From NCBI RefSeq assembly GCF_003367505.1, contig NZ_PXXX01000025.1:1-64000 (forward strand): a stretch of DNA of 64,000 nt, read 5' to 3'. The notes under the pieces are model-generated. The model saw nothing but the letters and a program-made list of their open reading frames with translations. It had not been told where the DNA came from and did not search any database. The position numbers and the translations under genes were made by a program. This document shows positions 27,708 through 36,231 of this stretch, one piece after another. Source of the DNA: Lysinibacillus capsici (GTDB taxonomy: Bacteria > Bacillota > Bacilli > Bacillales_A > Planococcaceae). How positions within the stretch are numbered: the first letter of the stretch is position 1; the number at the start of each line of letters is the position of its first letter.

Positions 27708-28037
27708 TTATTTGCCCACCTTTACTGGTGAAAGGATAGATACTGGTAGTGCCTCTTGGTACTTGTCTCCGCCTAAACGATGACCCCAAGCAAAGCGTCC
27801 CTTCAAATAATCTACTTGGAAAAACTCATTATCTGAACCATCAATACGATACATTTCTCCTGGAACGATTGTATCAAGATCCACTAAATAAGCCGCAGCC
27901 ATTAAAGCTTTGCGTTCATAAACAGCAAACTCATTGATGATCCCTAGCTGTTCTGCCTTTCGAGCTTTCTCTTTTAGAAAAGCAATTTCCTCTCGCAATT
28001 CATGTTCAGACATAGCTGCATAATTTTTTTCACTCAT
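27708..28037 (-). CDS. yfhH: YfhH family protein
   Basis: The 109-aa protein has a helical N-terminus (EHELREEIAFLKEKARKAEQ) and a compact beta-rich domain with VDLDTIVPGEMYRIDG and the ending KYQEALPVSILSPVKVGK. It matches YfhH, a DUF1811 protein with an SH3-like fold and unknown role. The ATG overlaps the recX stop by four bases, with AAGGAG seven bases upstream. Confidence 0.87.
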   Translation of the reverse strand: MSEKNYAAMSEHELREEIAFLKEKARKAEQLGIINEFAVYERKALMAAAYLVDLDTIVPGEMYRIDGSDNEFFQVDYLKGRFAWGHRLGGDKYQEALPVSILSPVKVGK

Positions 28038-28837
28038 TCTTCATTCTCCTTCTCTTCTATAAAAAGATCTATTACTTCTATAGGAAAACCCTTTTGATAG
28101 AGCGCCTGTTTAACCTTCATTTTTAGCTCATAACCAGTATACTTCGATACGTACTTTTTCCAAACTTTTTCGCCTTGAGCATCAAGTAGCTGCTGCCAGT
28201 TGTCATCATCCTGCCCTATCTCAACTTGGCTAAGCACCTCTTCTACAATCGAGAAAGCATACCCTTTTCTTAATAAGTAATCCTGAATTTTGGTCTTAAT
28301 CTGTGTTGGGGTCTTCTTGCTCTCCGCTCGAACAATTTTCTCTGCCAGTTGCTTCGCCAGTTTTACTTGTTCCTCAAAACTATATGTAGCAAGCACCTCA
28401 TCCTGCAAGTTTTTCTCAATGCCTTTTTTGATCATGTCTTGTCTAATGGCTCTTGGTCCTTTTTTCATAGTAGCTTTCTTTGTATCAAGCAGAGCCTTTG
28501 AAAAGTTTTCATCATTAATAAAGCCATAGGATTTTAACTTTTGGATTGCCTCTAACACTACAGCTTCTCCAAATTCTAAGTTGAGCAGTTTTTTCTTAAC
28601 CTCATGCTCACTTCGCATTTGATATGAAAGGAAGTTTAACCCCTTATTAAATGCCTTACGTATCTCATCTTCATAGGCAATCTCTTGAATTTCGAATTCA
28701 TCGAGCACTTTTCCCTTTGTTAAACCAAATTGAATGAGAATGGCTTCATCAACCGGAAAAGCATACTCTTCATTTAAATAGATATTATAGCGTTCAGGAT
28801 TGTTTTTTTGACGTGCAATTTTTGTAATCATACGCAT
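28034..28837 (-). CDS. recX: Recombination regulator RecX
   Basis: RecX binds RecA filaments and modulates recombination. The 267-aa protein is made of repeated three-helix units; FNKGLNFLSYQMRSEHEVKKK and LKSYGFINDENFSKALLD are typical, with three such units and a C-terminal region. The start is ATG 28837 with GAGGTG six bases upstream. A longer in-frame reading to 28939 lacks a site and gives an unrelated N-terminus. Its link to yfhH and yfhJ matches B. subtilis. Confidence 0.92.
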   Translation of the reverse strand: MRMITKIARQKNNPERYNIYLNEEYAFPVDEAILIQFGLTKGKVLDEFEIQEIAYEDEIRKAFNKGLNFLSYQMRSEHEVKKKLLNLEFGEAVVLEAIQKLKSYGFINDENFSKALLDTKKATMKKGPRAIRQDMIKKGIEKNLQDEVLATYSFEEQVKLAKQLAEKIVRAESKKTPTQIKTKIQDYLLRKGYAFSIVEEVLSQVEIGQDDDNWQQLLDAQGEKVWKKYVSKYTGYELKMKVKQALYQKGFPIEVIDLFIEEKENEE

Positions 28838-29042
28838 AGCAAACACCTCACTATTATCATTATAGCATTTCTTTATGGGGGATCTGACAATTAGCACGGT
28901 TAATTTCCCTATGTTCGCGGGCATTCTCTTCCCTTCCACGGGTAAACTTTCTTCTCTGCAATTAATGCCTAAAGATGTTTACTTTTTGGTTACATGATAA
29001 ACTTAAAAGTAAGCGTTTTATTCGAGAAAAGAGGTGCTTGTT

Positions 29043-29951
29043 ATGAAAATAGTGATTGCAGGTGGCACTGGCTTTGTTGGAAATGCTCTTATACAGCTAT
29101 TGCAGCACAACGGACACGACATTTTTGTCTTAACGCGTCATGAGTCAAAGCTAGAAAATGGCGTTCACTATGTTCAATGGCTACATCAGCATGAGCAAGC
29201 TTTGGAAATCTTTGAAGGTGTAGATGCCTTTGTGAATTTAGCAGGTGTTTCATTAAATAATGGTCGTTGGACAAAAAAGCAAAAGAAAGCTATCTATTGG
29301 AGCAGAATGAATGCCACATTAGAGATTATACGTATAATGGACATGCTCACGATAAAACCAAAAGTCCTTGTCAATGCTAGTGCAGTTGGTATATACCCAA
29401 CTTCCACACAAGCCATCTATGATGAAGATTTTACGGATTACGCAACTGATTTTTTAGGCACTACAGTCCACGATTGGGAGCGACATGCGAAACGAGCAGA
29501 AGCATTAGGTATTCGTGTGGCTCTTGCACGCTTTGGTGTCATTTTAGGTAGAAATAGTGGCGCACTTCCACCAATGCTATTGCCCTATCAAATGCATATA
29601 GGTGGAACGATTGGCTCTGGAGAGCAATGGCTTTCGTGGGTACATATTGAAGATGTAGCACGTGCTATTTATTTCGCTATTACAAATGAAAATATTCATG
29701 GACCATTTAATATAACAGCCCCGCATCCTATGAGAATGAAGGAATTTGGTCAAACGATTGCCGAAGTCATGGGCAGACGTCATTGGCTGCCTGTTCCTAG
29801 CTTTGCGATGCGTTTAGCTCTCGGCGAACAAAGCACACTTGTTTTAGAAGGACAACAAGTGCTACCAACCCTATTAGAACAACAACATTTTATATTTAAA
29901 TACCCTTATTTAAAGCAAGCACTTGAAAATTTGTTAAAGGCTCAAAATTAG
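29043..29951 (+). CDS. yfhF: TIGR01777-type NAD-dependent epimerase/dehydratase (YfhF)
   Basis: The 302-aa extended short-chain dehydrogenase has the Rossmann motif IAGGTGFVGNALIQLL at the N-terminus, a VNLAGVSLNNGRW block typical of the SulA/YfhF subgroup and the SAVGIYP segment near the active site. The substrate is unknown. The start is ATG 29043 with GAGGTG six bases upstream; a GTG at 29034 overlaps that site. It is divergent from recX. It lies just before the sigma-G promoter of pdaA. Confidence 0.88.
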   Translation: MKIVIAGGTGFVGNALIQLLQHNGHDIFVLTRHESKLENGVHYVQWLHQHEQALEIFEGVDAFVNLAGVSLNNGRWTKKQKKAIYWSRMNATLEIIRIMDMLTIKPKVLVNASAVGIYPTSTQAIYDEDFTDYATDFLGTTVHDWERHAKRAEALGIRVALARFGVILGRNSGALPPMLLPYQMHIGGTIGSGEQWLSWVHIEDVARAIYFAITNENIHGPFNITAPHPMRMKEFGQTIAEVMGRRHWLPVPSFAMRLALGEQSTLVLEGQQVLPTLLEQQHFIFKYPYLKQALENLLKAQN

Positions 29952-29964
29952 AAAAAATTAAGTT

Positions 29965-29994
29965 GGATAATTTTTTTAGTAATTACGCATTCTA
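29965..29994 (+). promoter_or_regulatory. Sigma-G-like forespore promoter of pdaA
   Basis: GGATA (29965-29969), an 18-base spacer and CATTCTA (29988-29994) match sigma-G consensus at the -10 fully and at four of five -35 bases. Transcription would start near 30001, which favours translation from ATG 30019 rather than ATG 29995. Confidence 0.68.
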
Positions 29995-30018
29995 ATGAAA
30001 AAGAAAGGATGCGTTTTT

Positions 30019-30843
30019 ATGTGGAAACAACATATTGTTGGTGCGGTAATTGCTACTTTTATTATTGCCGCAGGAATTAGCTTTAATCCATTTTTTGCTG
30101 CTGGTTCTGATGAACACCATTGGGGCTTTAAACGTGCTAAAAACGGTGAGCAGGCAGAGGCAGGAGCACAGCTCGATCAGTTACTTGACAAATATGGTGC
30201 GATTTATAAAGGGAAGGCAGATAAAAAAATTGCCTATTTAACATTTGATAATGGCTATGAAAACGGCTTTACTGAAAGTATTTTGGATACATTGAAAAAA
30301 GAAAATGTACCTGCTACTTTCTTTTTAACAGGCCATTACTTAGACAGTGCAAGCGACTTAGTGAAACGCATGGTGAAGGATGGTCATACTATCGGGAATC
30401 ACTCCTATGGTCACCCTAATATGGCTCGACTTTCACCAGATGGCATGCGTGCAGAATGGCAAAAGTTCGATGGCAAGTTACGTGAATTGACAGGCATCGA
30501 TCGTACAACATATGCTCGTCCACCTGAAGGAATTTTTAATGCAAAAGTGCTAGAGGTGGGCAATGCAGAAGGTTATCGTCATATTTTCTGGTCTGTGGCC
30601 TTTAAGGATTGGATGAAGGATGAGCGTCGTGGGGCAGATTATGCTTATAATGCACTTATGGAACAACTGCATCCTGGTGCCGTTATTTTAATGCATACCG
30701 TAGCACAGGATAATGCGGAAGCATTACCAATGTTTATTGCAGAAGCTAAAAAGCAAGGTTATACGTTCTTATCGCTTGACGATTTAGTATTAGAATATGA
30801 AGATTTCCCTGTTGCTTTGCAATCGCCTGCTCCTTCGCTATAA
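30019..30843 (+). CDS. pdaA: Spore-cortex peptidoglycan N-acetylmuramic acid deacetylase
   Basis: PdaA deacetylates muramic acid so that muramic delta-lactam, the mark read by cortex-lytic enzymes in germination, can form. The 274-aa protein has an N-terminal signal/anchor helix and a NodB domain. The motifs are LTFDNGYENG (motif 1, with Asn in place of the second Asp, as in PdaA), GNHSYGHPNM (zinc histidines), YARPPEG, and the late ILMHTVAQDN. HHWGFKRAKNG is the PdaA-specific start of the mature protein. ATG 30019 has AAAGGA upstream. Confidence 0.92.
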   Translation: MWKQHIVGAVIATFIIAAGISFNPFFAAGSDEHHWGFKRAKNGEQAEAGAQLDQLLDKYGAIYKGKADKKIAYLTFDNGYENGFTESILDTLKKENVPATFFLTGHYLDSASDLVKRMVKDGHTIGNHSYGHPNMARLSPDGMRAEWQKFDGKLRELTGIDRTTYARPPEGIFNAKVLEVGNAEGYRHIFWSVAFKDWMKDERRGADYAYNALMEQLHPGAVILMHTVAQDNAEALPMFIAEAKKQGYTFLSLDDLVLEYEDFPVALQSPAPSL

Positions 30844-30871
30844 TGGGGAGATGACAATATAGAGCAGGGAC

Positions 30872-32260
30872 GTGGAACGTTTGACGCAGCAAACAACAAT
30901 GACCGTGGGACAAAAATTCCCACTAACAATAAAAAGGCTAGGCATTAATGGTGAAGGTGTAGGTTTTTATAAACGTAATGTGATATTTGTAAAAGGAGCC
31001 ATTCCTGGTGAAGAGATCACAGCTCAAGTAACAAAAACACAACGTAATTTTGCTGAAGCAGAGATATTAGCCATTCGTAAAGCTTCAAAACATCGTCAGG
31101 AAGCACCTTGCCCAGTGTACAATGAGTGCGGGGGCTGCCAGCTTCAGCATATGACCTATGAAAAACAGCTAATAGAAAAGCGAGACATTGTTATACAAGC
31201 ATTAGAGCGTTATGCCAAACCTTTACTCGAAACAATTGAAGTGAGAAAAACACTTGGCATGGATGATCCTTGGCATTATCGTAATAAAAGCCAATTCCAA
31301 GTACGTAAAGAAAGCAAGCGTGTTTACGCAGGTTTATTTGCTGAAGGAAGTAATAAGCTGTTAAACATTAATGATTGCCTTGTTCAGCACCCAATTACTT
31401 CCAAAATCACCGTTGCCACTCGAAAAATTTTGCAAAAGCTAAATATCACTATTTACGATGGTCGTACCCTAGATGGTTTAGTGCGTACGATTGTTGTACG
31501 TACAGGTATTCGTACCGGGGAGACACAAGTCGTTCTTGTCACAACAAGGAAAGAAATCCCTCATTTAGCTGAATTGATTACACGTATTAAAAAAATTGAT
31601 CCGAGTATTGTATCCATTGCACAAAATATTAACCGTGAAAAAACATCATTAATCTTCGGTGATGAAACTGTTGTTCTTGATGGCAAAGAAACCATTCATG
31701 AAGAGCTTGGCGAATTGGCCTTTGATTTATCTGCCCGCGCCTTCTTCCAACTAAATCCAAAGCAAACAGTTCATCTTTATGATGAAATTAAAAAGGCTGC
31801 TGCTTTAACGGGAAAAGAAACAGTGGTTGATGCATACTGTGGCGTTGGCACAATTGGATTATGGTTAGCGGATAAAGCGAAGGAAGTTCGTGGAATGGAT
31901 ATCATTCCTGAAAGCATTCAGGATGCTCGTAAAAATGCTCGAAATCATGGCTTCAAGCATACGAAATATGCAGTCGGTACAGCGGAAAGTGTTCTAGCGA
32001 AATGGCGTAAGGAAGGATTTACTCCTGATGTAATTACGGTAGATCCACCACGTACAGGACTAGCACCTGAATTTATTCGAACAGTCCTTAAACTAAAACC
32101 TAAACGTTTTGTTTATACCTCCTGTAACCCATCCACTTTGGCAAAGGACTTACAACAATTATCTAAGCTTTATCATGTTGAGTATATTCAGCCTGTGGAT
32201 ATGTTCGCACAAACGGCGCAGGTGGAATGCGTTGCAAAACTTGTTTTAAAAAACAAATAG
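30872..32260 (+). CDS. 23S rRNA (uracil-5-)-methyltransferase, RlmCD/TrmA family
   Basis: This 462-aa SAM-dependent enzyme methylates uracil C5 in 23S rRNA. It has an N-terminal TRAM domain (about residues 12-68) and an iron-sulfur site [10 protein letters not shown]. The SAM-binding motif is [12 protein letters not shown], the substrate block VDPPRTGL, and the catalytic Cys is in [12 protein letters not shown]. Bacillus has two paralogues, RlmCD and YfjO; position after pdaA resembles YfjO, so I give no symbol. The start is uncertain: GTG 30872, TTG 30881 and ATG 30899 are all in frame, none with an ideal site. Confidence 0.88.
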   Translation: MERLTQQTTMTVGQKFPLTIKRLGINGEGVGFYKRNVIFVKGAIPGEEITAQVTKTQRNFAEAEILAIRKASKHRQEAPCPVYNECGGCQLQHMTYEKQLIEKRDIVIQALERYAKPLLETIEVRKTLGMDDPWHYRNKSQFQVRKESKRVYAGLFAEGSNKLLNINDCLVQHPITSKITVATRKILQKLNITIYDGRTLDGLVRTIVVRTGIRTGETQVVLVTTRKEIPHLAELITRIKKIDPSIVSIAQNINREKTSLIFGDETVVLDGKETIHEELGELAFDLSARAFFQLNPKQTVHLYDEIKKAAALTGKETVVDAYCGVGTIGLWLADKAKEVRGMDIIPESIQDARKNARNHGFKHTKYAVGTAESVLAKWRKEGFTPDVITVDPPRTGLAPEFIRTVLKLKPKRFVYTSCNPSTLAKDLQQLSKLYHVEYIQPVDMFAQTAQVECVAKLVLKNK

Positions 32261-32263
32261 TAT

Positions 32264-32298
32264 GAAAAGGACGTTTCCCCTAGGAGACGTCCTTTTTC
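32264..32298 (+). terminator. Terminator after the rRNA methyltransferase
   Basis: AAAAGGACGT pairs with ACGTCCTTTT around a 12-base loop and ends in five T. Confidence 0.88.
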
Positions 32299-32585
32299 TA
32301 ATGCACAGCACAAGCTGCCTGGTGGATGATGGATGGTCCAGAAAAGTCGATACCTTAACCAATAACCCAGGATTTAAATAATTATTAAATGTTAAATTTT
32401 CAGCTTTTATTCAAAGAACTTTAAAACGTAAGATTTATACTTTCACCTTTTACCTTTGAGCTTTCAAATCAGTTAGTTGAAAGTTACCATTGGAGTAAGG
32501 CATGTTTTACGTTTTAACTCGCACACATGCCTTGAAGCGCGAGCGACTTTTCGTTTTCCATTTTCGCTAGGACATGCAAATCTTT
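32299..32585. other. Non-coding interval with small hairpins
   Basis: No gene is supported in this 287-base stretch between converging genes. It holds two stem-loops: CTTTCAA against TTGAAAG (near 32461-32483) and AAGGCATGT against ACATGCCTT (near 32498-32537). The second lies downstream of the coiled-coil gene but has no T-run. It may be a decayed gene or a 3' structured region. Confidence 0.4.
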
Positions 32586-33221
32586 TTAAACTTGTACTTC
32601 AATAAAGGTTGTGGCATTCGACTCTGATAAGACAGCGTCCACCTCTGATTCAAATTCTTCAATCCGATTGCTCAATTTCTCAATTTGTTGTTTAACATTT
32701 AGGGGATCAATAATTTCAAACTCATTTCTTTTCATAAATGTTTCGGTATGTAATTTGACTTCCTCTGATGATTGTTTATCTTTATTGCCCAATATGTTAA
32801 TTAAATAGGTTTCCAGCTTTGCAGGTAATGCATCATTTTCTTTGGCAATCGTATTGATAGCTGAACGATGCTGATGCTGTATAACTTCTAGCAAATTCTT
32901 TTCGTATTGAATGGATTGTTTCCGTTCAATTGCCTCCGCTACAGTCATTTCCTCTTTGCCCACCAACACCTTTGTGTTTGCATTGGACTGCACAACTAGT
33001 GCTTTTATTTTATTTCGATAGGAAATTAAACCTAGCACTTTATCATAGGATGCTTGCATTTGTTTTTCATATTCAGGAATGTCTACACCATTAATTTTAC
33101 GATTGCTTTTTCGATTAGCTACGACTGCACTAACCTCATTTGTTGCTGCTTCAATTCGCAGAGTCAGCATTTTTAATTCTGTTAAAGCACGGTGGATAGA
33201 TAGTTTTTTCATTTCTGTCAT
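32586..33221 (-). CDS. Hypothetical coiled-coil protein
   Basis: I do not recognise this 211-aa protein with certainty. It is soluble, highly charged and almost wholly helical. Coiled coils are visible at about residues 10-45 and 170-200 (VKQQIEKLSNRIEEFESEVD). The middle block VLVGKEEMTVAEAIERKQSI resembles the core of DIP1984-type proteins as remembered, so a distant relationship is possible. The start is ATG 33221, with AAGGAGG eight bases upstream. It stands alone, flanked by non-coding DNA on both sides, and no partner gene is near. Confidence 0.6.
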   Translation of the reverse strand: MTEMKKLSIHRALTELKMLTLRIEAATNEVSAVVANRKSNRKINGVDIPEYEKQMQASYDKVLGLISYRNKIKALVVQSNANTKVLVGKEEMTVAEAIERKQSIQYEKNLLEVIQHQHRSAINTIAKENDALPAKLETYLINILGNKDKQSSEEVKLHTETFMKRNEFEIIDPLNVKQQIEKLSNRIEEFESEVDAVLSESNATTFIEVQV

Positions 33222-33387
33222 GATAAAAACCTCCTTTTTAAGCAAGTGTTCTTTTATTATAAATAGAAAGATGGATAATGTCCAAAAATACCCATTTTCT
33301 TTTTTATTGCTTTCATTAGAACATGTCTGTATAATAATTTTCTAGGTGCCAAACCTATGTAACTTGGACGGAACATCCTTGTTACGC

Positions 33388-33428
33388 AAAAAACGCCATA
33401 ACAGCACGGATTTGCTGGGCGTTTTTTG
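33388..33428 (-). terminator. Terminator after the MFS gene (AAAAAACGCC arm)
   Basis: AAAAAACGCC pairs with GGCGTTTTTT around a 20-base loop that itself contains CAGCA/TGCTG. A- and T-runs on both sides allow activity in both directions. Confidence 0.82.
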
Positions 33429-33434
33429 TTTTTT

Positions 33435-33460
33435 GAGCGGGAGATGAGCCCCGCTCTTTT
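33435..33460 (+). terminator. Second hairpin beside the MFS stop
   Basis: GAGCGGG pairs with CCCGCTC and a T-run follows on the plus strand, touching the end of the MFS gene. With the adjacent hairpin it blocks transcription in both directions. Confidence 0.6.
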
Positions 33461-34644
33461 TATTTTGCCATCCTTGGTTGTTGATGCTTGCGGCGTCCAA
33501 ATATAAATAAAACGATTGCAACGGCTAACAAAAGCATAGCCACAAGTAAAAGGAAGCTATAATTTTTTACATATTCTAAATAAACTCCACCTAAAAATGG
33601 ACCTGTTAAGCTACCAATACTTAAAGCAATTCCGCAAAGTAAATTCCCCGTAGGCAGTAGCTCCTTTGGTGTCAAATCAGCCATAAATGTAATCCCTAAA
33701 GAAAACATCGAGCCAACCAGCGTACCCGTTAAGAAAAATGCGACAGCCACAGCGAATTGTGAATGCTCTAAAAAGCTTGCAATCGCAAAAATAATTGCGC
33801 CACCAAATGACCCAATCATCAAAATATTCCTTCTCCCTACTTTATCTCCTAGTGCACCAAGCGGTACTTGCGTTAAAATACCACCAAATGTAAACACAGA
33901 TAAAATGATAGGAATCATGCCGACTTCAAAGCCCTTGCGTAGTGCATAGACAGGAAACAAGGCATTTAGTGAAGACTCCAGAAAACCATAAACAAATGGA
34001 CCTAAAAAGGCAATCCACCCAAATACAATAGCCATTTTATACCGTTGCCATCCTCTGGCATTTAAATCACCTGTTAAACGCTCAGGCTTTTCATTTTGTA
34101 AGAGAAATACAAAGGACCATGCAAAGAGGCACATTATTGAAGATACGATAAACGGTAGCGCTTCAGCAATTTCAATGAGCTTCACCATAAGTGGCCCAAC
34201 AGCAAAACCTATGCTAAATGATAAGCCATAAATGGCCATCCCCTTCCCTAAGCTTTTATGATCTGCAGTACTAGTAATCCATGTTTGTGTGGCATAATGC
34301 AAGGCATGATCGCCTACGCCAATTAATAAACGAAGGACAAACCAAAAGGTCACACTTTTCCATAGAGGAAATGCAAGTAAAGACGCAAAAACTAGTGCTC
34401 CACCAATTAAAATAATCGGTCTATAGCCCCACCTGCGTAAGGGCTGCTCGATAAATGGTGAAATCAGTAATGTTCCTATGTATAAGCCTGTTGCATTCAA
34501 GCCATTCAATGCAGAGGATACCCCATCACGTTCAAATATTATTGAAATAAGCGGTAATAGCATCCCTTGTGAAAAGCCTGATATGGATACAATTACTACT
34601 AAAATGGTAAATCTTTTTTTGCTGTAATCTGAGAAGTACGTCAT
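33460..34644 (-). CDS. MFS transporter
   Basis: The 394-aa integral membrane protein has twelve predicted helices and the MFS motif A variants GLYIGTLLISPFIEQPLRRWG (loop 2-3) and PLGALGDKVGRRN (loop 8-9). This looks like a drug or metabolite efflux carrier of the DHA1 type; the substrate is not readable. The start is ATG 34644 with GGAGGG five bases upstream; the GTG at 34656 overlaps that site. The mRNA leader holds a short open frame (34735-34848) and a terminator (34688-34732), so expression is probably set by attenuation. Confidence 0.85.
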   Translation of the reverse strand: MTYFSDYSKKRFTILVVIVSISGFSQGMLLPLISIIFERDGVSSALNGLNATGLYIGTLLISPFIEQPLRRWGYRPIILIGGALVFASLLAFPLWKSVTFWFVLRLLIGVGDHALHYATQTWITSTADHKSLGKGMAIYGLSFSIGFAVGPLMVKLIEIAEALPFIVSSIMCLFAWSFVFLLQNEKPERLTGDLNARGWQRYKMAIVFGWIAFLGPFVYGFLESSLNALFPVYALRKGFEVGMIPIILSVFTFGGILTQVPLGALGDKVGRRNILMIGSFGGAIIFAIASFLEHSQFAVAVAFFLTGTLVGSMFSLGITFMADLTPKELLPTGNLLCGIALSIGSLTGPFLGGVYLEYVKNYSFLLLVAMLLLAVAIVLFIFGRRKHQQPRMAK

Positions 34645-34687
34645 TTTTCCCTCCACTATCTAGTCATTCTTCCAAAGAACAGCATAC

Positions 34688-34732
34688 CAAAAAGCCTTAG
34701 CGCTCACCACATGTGATTTTACGCTAAGGCTT
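34688..34732 (-). terminator. Leader terminator (attenuator) of the MFS gene
   Basis: On the minus strand AAGCCTTAGCG (34722-34732) pairs perfectly with CGCTAAGGCTT (34692-34702), followed by five T. It lies 43 bases upstream of the MFS start with no gene before it. The 5' arm segment TTAGCGT (34721-34727) can instead pair with ACGCTAA at 34823-34829, which would form an antiterminator. Confidence 0.75.
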
Positions 34733-34734
34733 AA

Positions 34735-34848
34735 CTAATACTTATCCTCATTTAATTGTATAAACACGATTTTCGGCTTTTGAATATTACCGATTACTTG
34801 TTTAAACTCCCTCCTTTTCGAGTTAGCGTTGCAGATGACTTTTTCCAA
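34735..34848 (-). CDS. Possible leader peptide of the MFS gene
   Basis: A 37-codon frame starts at TTG 34848, four bases after AAAGGAG, and ends in TAG two bases before the attenuator stem. The product begins MEKVICNANSKRREF and ends IQLNEDKY. It is basic in the middle and has no signal. A promoter-like TTGAGG (34890-34895), a 17-base spacer and TTTAAG (34867-34872) lie upstream. Codons 7-9 contain the segment complementary to the terminator 5' arm. Small frames so placed control antibiotic-resistance genes by ribosome stalling in other Bacilli. Translation is not proven. Confidence 0.45.
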   Translation of the reverse strand: MEKVICNANSKRREFKQVIGNIQKPKIVFIQLNEDKY

Positions 34849-34866
34849 TCAGCTCCTTTACTTTAT

Positions 34867-34895
34867 CTTAAAACAACTTTAACATACACCCTCAA
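34867..34895 (-). promoter_or_regulatory. Possible promoter of the MFS leader
   Basis: TTGAGG and TTTAAG are separated by 17 bases on the minus strand, four of six matches each to sigma-A consensus. Start of transcription would be about 34860, right at the ribosome site of the leader frame. Confidence 0.4.
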
Positions 34896-35016
34896 TATTG
34901 TAAATATTCTGTTTATTGTTTTTTTAAAATTAATCTCTTAGTCCTAGGTGTTTCCCTAAACATTGAAATTTAAGCTCAAATCAGCTACGATGAAAGGGAT
35001 GAAATGAGGTGTACGA

Positions 35017-35202
35017 ATGTCAAAGCCAATCACTGATAAAGAGCAACAAGTAACCTATTTAAAAGAGCGTCTGGAGATGTTTTTAGAAGTATTAGATGCC
35101 CTTGATCCTGAAACAGCTGAGTTAGAAGATATTGATCGCTTAATCCAAATGATGGATGATTTAGAGGACAAAATGGAGCAATTTCATGCTCGTGAACAAT
35201 AA
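35017..35202 (+). CDS. SE1561 family small protein
   Basis: This 61-aa, strongly acidic, helical protein (VTYLKERLEMFLEVLDALDP, then LEDIDRLIQMMDDLEDKM) matches the SE1561 family found in staphylococci and bacilli. The function is unknown. It forms an amphipathic coiled coil and has no membrane segment. ATG has GAGGTG six bases upstream. A strong terminator follows and is shared with the convergent ywqG-like gene. Confidence 0.75.
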   Translation: MSKPITDKEQQVTYLKERLEMFLEVLDALDPETAELEDIDRLIQMMDDLEDKMEQFHAREQ

Positions 35203-35207
35203 TGAAT

Positions 35208-35244
35208 AAAAAACAAGCGAGCATCGTGTGCTCGCTTGTTTTTT
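35208..35244 (+). terminator. Bidirectional terminator between SE1561 and YwqG genes
   Basis: AAAAAACAAGCGAGCA pairs with TGCTCGCTTGTTTTTT around a very short loop, symmetrical with T-runs on both strands. Confidence 0.9.
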
Positions 35245-36043
35245 AATGGCAATCCCAATTATAAAGTACCTTGCTAAAATCTTTATTCATTAACTCTTCC
35301 TCTGTGATAAAGAAATTGCCAACGCCACAATCGCCCCAAAGAATATTGTCGCCGACACTATCAATCTGTAACAGCAAAATGATTGAATCTTTATAATCTC
35401 CATATGCTCGAGGATCCTCTTGCGTAAAGAATGGATACCCTCCAATTTTATGACCATCACCAGTCATAGCATCGTAGAAGCTGTCTTCTAATGCTTCGTC
35501 ATCCTCCAAAGCTGTTAAGATGCTAGCATACTTTTCATTGCTTCTAAAATCATCAATCGACATCGGCTCAACGCCTGTAGTAAAGGATAATGCCATTTCA
35601 CGCTCGACAGGAAAATATAATTCTTCATCATCTATTTCTATAAAAGAAAAATCTTGAATAAGCTGTGCTTCATCTTGTATAACTTGTTCATGAAATATTA
35701 CACGAAAGCCTTCTTGATTTTGTCCATTATCAAAATCCATTCCTAAAACATCGTCATAACCATCAATATAAAACTGCAATATTCCCTCTTCTGGGAAATT
35801 GGGTAAATGCATAGGAACCTCTGCAAAGTTAATTTGAGCTAATAGCTTTAACGGTTGTCCCTTCATGTTTTTTGGATAGTCCATTCCCAATGGGAAATAA
35901 GGATCTCCTGCAAACTTACTTTGAAATAAAGTTGTTTTACTTATTTCCGTATTAACCAATACAACAGGCTTCATTGTCCCTTCTATTAATGGTCTATATT
36001 GCTCGAATGCTTCGGGTAATTCAAGTAAAGTTTTAGCAGTCAT
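35243..36043 (-). CDS. YwqG family protein (DUF1963)
   Basis: The 266-aa cytosolic protein matches DUF1963/YwqG: SKFAGDPYFPLGMDYPKN near residue 42, LLAQINFAEVP, ILQFYIDGYDD, GHKIGGYPFFTQEDPR and the C-terminal LLLQIDSVGDNILWGDCGVG are its conserved blocks. The family is common in Bacillus and is sometimes linked to toxin-immunity loci, but no function is proven. ATG has AGGAGGAAC upstream. No toxin gene lies nearby. Confidence 0.82.
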   Translation of the reverse strand: MTAKTLLELPEAFEQYRPLIEGTMKPVVLVNTEISKTTLFQSKFAGDPYFPLGMDYPKNMKGQPLKLLAQINFAEVPMHLPNFPEEGILQFYIDGYDDVLGMDFDNGQNQEGFRVIFHEQVIQDEAQLIQDFSFIEIDDEELYFPVEREMALSFTTGVEPMSIDDFRSNEKYASILTALEDDEALEDSFYDAMTGDGHKIGGYPFFTQEDPRAYGDYKDSIILLLQIDSVGDNILWGDCGVGNFFITEEELMNKDFSKVLYNWDCH

Positions 36044-36231
36044 GCAAGTTCCTCCTAATATTGGATTTATTCTATTTTAGAACAAACGTTCTATAAAATC
36101 AATACTCTCCTTCTATATTATTAAAATATGTTTTAATTTAGCGGTCTCAGATAAGGACCCTTTTTTTCATTAGTTGAAAAGAGTATAATGTAACGTGGAA
36201 ATAATCAATTTTTCTATGGGGGGCAATACCA

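Noticed and set aside
34756..34941. 61-codon plus-strand frame opposite the MFS leader
   Set aside because: It has no ribosome site, lies antisense to the leader and terminator region and its composition looks non-coding.
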